Below are positions 18,356 to 22,625 of a stretch of 22,625 bases of DNA, piece after piece. Position 1 is the stretch's first letter, and each line of letters begins with the position of its first letter. The notes beneath the pieces were generated by a model. It was not told the origin of the DNA. It did not search any database and saw nothing but the letters and a program-made list of their open reading frames with translations. Origin of the DNA: Haplomitrium mnioides (lineage: Eukaryota > Marchantiophyta > Haplomitriopsida > Calobryales); assembly GCA_049999725.1 (NCBI GenBank), contig JBNGIS010005740.1:1-22625 (forward strand). Reading direction: 5' to 3'. A program made the translations under genes and the position numbers.

Positions 18356-19713
18356 ATCCTATATCAGAACATTTATTAATGCAATTGGCAGCTTATCCTT
18401 GGTTTCATCACGTCATCTCTTTCTTAACCTCCAAAGTTTTGCCTTGGGAACTTAAGGTGGATCAAATCCACTCTTTCATTAGATCAACCACTCCCTATGC
18501 TATCCACTCTTGATTAAGAGAAGATGGTATCTTGGGTCGATGCTTAATTCCTCCCCAGACTTCTCACCTACTACAAGACTGCCATACCTCTGCCTGTAGT
18601 GGACATTTTGTTGGTAAGACTACTGCAATGAAGTTCTATGTCATGGATATTGGTGGCCAAATGTTTTTGCATACTCACATGAATTTTCTCGAACATGTGA
18701 TGGTTGTCAACGAAGTGGTTGTTTTGTGAAGGCACACAAAATGCCTTTGGTGCCCATCCTTTCTATGTCTGCCTTTGAGAAATGGGGTATGGATTTCATT
18801 GGTCTGATTNNNNNNNNNNNNNNNNNNNNNNNNNNNNNNNNNNNNNNNNNNNNNNNNNNNNNNNNNNNNNNNNNNNNNNNNNNNNNNNNNNNNNNNNNNN
18901 NNNNNNNNNTATGTCTGCCTTTGAGAAATGGGGTATGGATTTCATTGGTCTGATTACTCCTCCCTCTTGCATTTTCCACAATCACTACATCCAAGCGACC
19001 ATGAATTATGTCATGAAATGGGCTGAAGCAATTGATCTTCTAGTTGATATATGCAACCTTTGTTGGTTCCTTTCTTGACTCCCATATCCTCACTAGATTC
19101 GAGTGCCCACTAGAAATCACTAGTCATCAAGGCACTCATTTTCTGACTGAATTAATTACAGCCTTTACTACTCAATACTCCATTTGCTATCAAACCAAAG
19201 CTTCTTACCACCCTCAAGCCAATAGATAGGCCAGATTTTAAGCAAAATCCTTAAGTCCATTTTTACAAAGACAGTTTTGGCCCATCAATCGGATTGGGAT
19301 GAGCATTTGAATGATACTTTATGAGCCTATCGCTCGATGACTAAATCGGCGGCCATCTACACTCCTTGCCAATTGGTTTATGGTCAAGAAACCTTGCTCA
19401 CAATTGAAATACAAGTCCCTTCATTACAGGTTGCTATTGCCCAGTGGCTCATTCATGTCATGTCCTTACAACACCACCTATCAACTTTAGTGACACTAAA
19501 TGAAACTCAAATCACTGCTAATGCCTTACAATTTTCTCATCAATTTTTGATATGTGATTCAATTGATTCGATATGAAGTTTACCACCCACTAGTCAGGTC
19601 CCAATTAAGTAACATCTGATCACACTCATGGATATCTAAGCCTAGAAACTTTTGACATAACCGCCTTTGTTGCCCCAGTGAATGCCAATTGGGTGAAACT
19701 CTACTATAAGTGA
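18356..19713 (+). pseudogene. Integrase of gypsy B
   Basis: The zinc-binding part reads DGILGRCLIPPQTSHLLQDC, HTSACSGHFVGKTTAMKF and, after a frameshift, RTCDGCQRSGCF. The core starts AFEKWGMDFIGLI (first Asp), and the 100-N gap falls here with 46 bp repeated on its far side. NYVMKWAEA, TRFECPLEI and TSHQGTHFLTEL follow; the second catalytic Asp is His (CAT 19125-19127). Around 19225-19235 the codon expected for the catalytic Glu has lost one base, next to a TAG. The tail has DWDEHLNDTL, stop (TGA 19322-19324), AYRSMTKSAA, LVYGQETLLTIEI and finally NANWVKLYYK, stop. Confidence 0.9.
18810..18909. other. Assembly gap (100 N) with overlapping flanks
   Basis: The 46 bases before the gap (18764-18809) are identical to the 46 bases after it (18910-18955). 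Joining the two copies keeps the integrase core continuous, so the gap is probably not missing sequence but two contig ends that were never merged. Confidence 0.95.
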
Positions 19714-20348
19714 CATTCATTTTTGTGTTTGTCCTTTGTATCAATTTCTTGTTTTCATGAGGCATTTTCCATCTTCGGTTTTGGATGTATGTTCCAATTG
19801 TTTAGCCAATTTTGTTCCCACCAGCTACCTAGCCACCTTGTTCCTATTCTTCCTCCTTACTCTTTTTGCACATGATGCTCAAGCTTAAGCTGGTGGATCT
19901 CTTACGAAAAAAGACTGGCGAGAATGGCATAGCTTAAATAATACAAAATAATGAAAAAAAGGCTCAGAGTGATCTACATCGACATATTAGCGGCTCAATT
20001 GGACAAATAGTGACTCATCATTGGCTCTACAACTACTTTGGCAACAATAGTAGAATAGTATAAAACTCTTCAATGTTTGACTTTGATATGTTAAGAATCA
20101 AGTTTAGAATAGAATTTAATGTGTAGGATTTAGTAATGGGCAAGTGTGACTCAAGTCAAATCAAGAAACCAGCCTAGTATCAAGACCTTAAAAAAAAGCA
20201 AATGAACAATTCCCTTATGCCGTGAGTATGCTCAAGGTTGTGGGAAGAATTTTAATGTTTTTTGTTTCTTTTGGTTATGTGTGCAAACTAAGTCTGTGTT
20301 AATAATTAAGAGAAAGAGAATGATTAAGAACATGAAAAGCACTTGCTA
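19714..20348. other. 3' noncoding region downstream of gypsy B
   Basis: No reading frame of note. The region is T-rich up to 19870, then contains CATGATGCTCAAGCTTAAGC, a palindrome-bearing word, and a polypurine-like GAAAAAAAGG at 19952-19961 that could serve as a plus-strand primer site. No LTR start could be fixed after it. Its position after pol and before a tandem array suggests element 3' UTR. Confidence 0.45.
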
Positions 20349-20830
20349 TGATCTTTAGAAAGATCCCATCTCCAAACCTTAGTGTTGACGTTTGATTGAT
20401 AGTGGGATCATTTATGACCCAAATTCTCATTAGATTTTGCTCCCAATAGGATTTTCTTACACCCTATCAATACTGTAAGCTTTTAGACCCAAGTTTTAGA
20501 AAGATTCCATTCATGATAGCAATATTGGCCATCCATCCAATAGTATGAACCTGAGACCCGACTTCTTGAAAGATTCTAATCCTCACATACATATTTACTT
20601 TCCATCCAATAGAAGAACACGTAAAACCCAAACTAAGACAAATTCCATTCCCCATCTTAGAAAACACACTCATTTGATATGCCTTGATTATCAGACCTAA
20701 AGTTGAATGAGATTCTATTCCTAACTTTTTAGCCTCGTTGTGACCCCATGGTTGGATTGACAAAGACTAGAGTAGACCAACTTGTTCTGCTAAAGCCTAA
20801 ACTTAGAGAATTCCCAAAAGGTGGGTACAT
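20349..20830. repeat. ~69-bp degenerate tandem array behind gypsy B
   Basis: Units start at about 20349, 20415, 20485, 20554, 20624, 20693 and 20764, a spacing of 66-71 bp. The consensus theme is AGACCCAA..TTAGAAAGATTCCATTC followed by CCATCCAATAG in the best-preserved pair (20485 and 20554). Divergence between units is high. The long minus-strand frame (20763-20467) is a by-product of the repeats. Confidence 0.85.
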
Positions 20831-21294
20831 ATATATAATTTTACACATCTCGACAAAAGCTGAATGTCGCAGATGATAGTGAAGTCGCACTGCATTATTT
20901 GTTTTCAGACTTCCTCATCGAGCTCAATTGCGCTTGAACTATAAATAAGAGCTAGTAAGAGTTTAGTTCTAGTCTTAATTACTACGTGGGGTGTTCAGAA
21001 GATAGATTGTAGCCTCTCACATTCGTTTCCCTATTGCGTATTGGTTGCATGAGATCTATGTGCCAGATTGTGCATTCCCCACTATCTTGAAAGCATTTCG
21101 CAAGGCTTGTTTATCGCAACCCTAGCCCCAAACTTTGCAAGTCCTCCCCAATTGTTGATCACTAAGAGCCACCCGATTCTTGACTCCATATTTTGTAGCC
21201 GAACTCTGGCTCTTGTAGGACTTAGCCCACCTTAGCATTGTGCTATAGACGACCATAAAAAGATGACCATGGCATCATATAGCACTTTCTGCCA
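20831..21294. other. No recognised feature
   Basis: Mixed-composition sequence without a convincing frame on either strand, structural RNA or clear repeat. The words CTTGAACTATAAATAAGAGC near 20934-20953 contain a TATAAATA box, which could be a promoter of a retroelement LTR; this is only a motif match. Confidence 0.4.
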
Positions 21295-21549
21295 TTTCAC
21301 TCGCATCATCTTGACTGGTCTCAAATGAAAAAAAGAAAAAAAAAACAAGGACTTAGAAAAGATATGAAGGAAAGATAAAAATTAAGGAGAAATCAAAGTT
21401 GCATGACTTTCAGTGGTGACATTGAGATCCTTTCACTTGCACCATCTTGAGTAGTCTCAAAAAATAATAAGAAAATAATATTCAATGAATCATATAAGAA
21501 ATGTAGGAAATAAAGAAAATAAAGAAGAAATTGATATTTCTTGACATTA
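21295..21549. repeat. Two-unit tandem duplication, 136-bp period
   Basis: TTTCACTCGCATCATCTTGA at 21295 reappears as TTTCACTTGCACCATCTTGA at 21431, each followed by a (T/G)GTCTCAAA word, an A-rich stretch with AAGAAAA and TATGAAGG/TAAGAAATG-like words, and GAAGAAAT or GAGAAATC near the end. The second unit runs to the start of R1-C. Confidence 0.75.
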
Positions 21550-22625
21550 TGTCACGCCCCTCCTTCCTTCCTTAACACCTTAAGATGCAACTTAGGAACG
21601 AAAGGGTGACAAGGGATTAAAGGGTCTTTTATGAGATGACCCCAGAATCCAAATGATCACTTTCAGGTCTAAACAAGCCTAAGCTTCACTTTGCAGGCCC
21701 ATCCTCTTATATGCAATCACCATGATAAAACCAACCCACACTCTTCTCCACACAACCACAAAGTAAACAGACATTTGCTACTCAATACTTGTAGCCAACA
21801 AAGACTTCTTGCTCATGATATGAGTTGAGGACGTAAATTGTACAATGCCAAGAGGAAAACGACTATAGTTTTGTCCCGTTGCAAGGCGTTTCCTTTGCTT
21901 AGAAGAGCCTGCAACTCTAATCAACTATGAATCTAAAGTATTCTTCTGCTAATGTGGGAATCTAACAAAGCTAGCTACTACAACACTCTTGCTCTACATT
22001 TCACCGCTAGCCTCCCTACTATGAGTGAAGTCAATGGCATATCTACATGTGCAACATGATATAAATCGCCTAACACCAGCAACAGACCATTACTCCCACA
22101 TCACCCAACCCACACACCCCATCCAGATAGTCTTCCCACCTCCATTGCTAAAAGGTCTTGGATTTACTTCCACAAGATGAGAAGAGGTCAGATTAGCTTC
22201 CCCCCTCACAAAGACAATCCTCTCAATTTCTAGCCAACCCACTCCACTTGGAACCTCAACTGGATCTTCCACACAATGCGCGGGCACTAACATAGCCACT
22301 CTTCCCCTTAACTCCACATGAATGTTAAACCAGCAGCGCCCTCCGAGCATTCTTGGGATTGATACTCCTACACAAACCAAAGATGAGATGACACCACGAC
22401 CTCTCCCCCCCCTTGGCTGCCTCTCATGAATTCCAAGCCAAAGGAATCCTCTTCTCTTTCAAGTATCAATCCACGTCCGAATGCTGGCCCACCTTCACAA
22501 ATGAGAACACCTAAATTGTCTGAGCCTCTAGAGCCTCCTACCCTGCGATTCTCAATCTCCTTCCGGTCCACCTCCACCCCTGATAGCCCTCCTGTACGAT
22601 CTCACTTGCTTCAATTGAAACCTCA
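21550..22625 (-). repeat. Dispersed repeat R1, copy C (runs off the window)
   Basis: On the minus strand this ends GGAAGGAGGGGCGTGACA like copies A and B; on the plus strand its edge is TGTCACGCCCCTCC at 21550. Shared landmarks on the minus strand include GGGGTCATCTCATAAAAGA, a GTGGAAGTAAATCCAAG word, GACTATCTGGATGGGGTG and AGTGCCCGCGCATTG. It is clearly more divergent than A is from B, and the TG-rich part is not retained. Its coding tail is described separately. Confidence 0.75.
22325..22600 (-). pseudogene. Tail of an unidentified coding frame in R1-C
   Basis: On the minus strand the frame reads GLSGVEVDRKEIENRR, GGSRGSDNLGVLICEGGPA, FGRGLILEREEDSFGLEF and MRGSQGG. At a run of eight G (plus-strand C at 22415-22422) it slips by one base relative to copy B, and the continuing frame reads GLCRSINPKNARRALLV before TAA at 22325-22327. 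The stop aligns with that of copy B (11772-11774). It is Gly/Arg-rich with an acidic patch and no recognised domain. A separate frame here (22380-22090) overlaps it and has no independent support beyond DNA similarity. Confidence 0.5.

Larger units (their letters stand above)
15085..19713 (+). mobile_element. Decayed Ty3/gypsy retrotransposon body (gypsy B)
   Basis: The plus strand carries gag zinc knuckle, protease, RT with YLDD, RNase H, and integrase to its C-terminal end, in gypsy order. Nearly every domain is broken by stops or frameshifts, so it is much more decayed than gypsy A. It starts abruptly inside gag after R2-B and ends at a TGA (19711-19713) after the VNANWVKLYYK-like tail that closes integrase in this group, with no chromodomain. 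The tail segment CQLVYGQETLLTIEIQVPSL is typical of non-chromovirus plant gypsy elements. A 100-N gap with duplicated flanks lies in the integrase. No flanking LTR pair or target-site duplication could be shown. Confidence 0.93.

Overview
The window looks like nuclear DNA of a land plant: a transposon graveyard with no intact host gene. The evidence is two decayed Ty3/gypsy retrotransposon bodies with plant-type protease, RT, RNase H and integrase motifs, large stretches of degenerate tandem repeats, a (TG)n microsatellite, and runs of N typical of a draft eukaryotic scaffold. No operons, rRNA, tRNA, CRISPR or prokaryotic signals were seen. Species cannot be named. My impression that the gypsy A motifs resemble elements common in non-flowering plants rests on memory and is weak.

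Layout. 1-1361: an array of 123-bp repeats, then a pyrimidine-rich leader and a short dispersed repeat (R3). 1361-2139: dispersed repeat R1, copy A, ending in TGACA. 2140-2744: dispersed repeat R2, copy A. 2742-5740: gypsy A on the minus strand, with gag tail, protease, RT, RNase H and a truncated integrase. 5741-9600: no recognised gene; degenerate TATAAGAAC and TTCTTCRCAG repeat fields, two 100-N gaps, and a fairly open minus-strand frame (8426-8907). 9600-11230: a second R3 in inverted orientation, with the same leader and array order, around a 400-N gap. 11475-12611: R1 copy B, with the tail of an unidentified coding frame and a microsatellite. 12612-13660: short coding-like relics. 13660-15083: CCGAT/GGTCAA-rich subrepeats leading into R2 copy B. 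15085-19713: gypsy B on the plus strand, from gag zinc knuckle to integrase end, heavily broken. 19714-21545: its presumed 3' noncoding zone, with a ~69-bp tandem array and a 136-bp duplication. 21550-22625: R1 copy C on the minus strand, carrying the same coding tail as copy B.

Nothing here is likely to make a working protein. Both gypsy bodies have many stops and frameshifts. The most informative points are three related repeat families (R1, R2, R3) recurring in mirrored or parallel order; an unidentified reading frame shared by R1-B and R1-C and ending at the same stop; recurrent TTGAC/GTCAA (W-box-like) cores in otherwise different arrays; a 3'-UTR-type satellite-like array behind gypsy B; and a 46-bp identity across one N gap that shows two unmerged contig ends.
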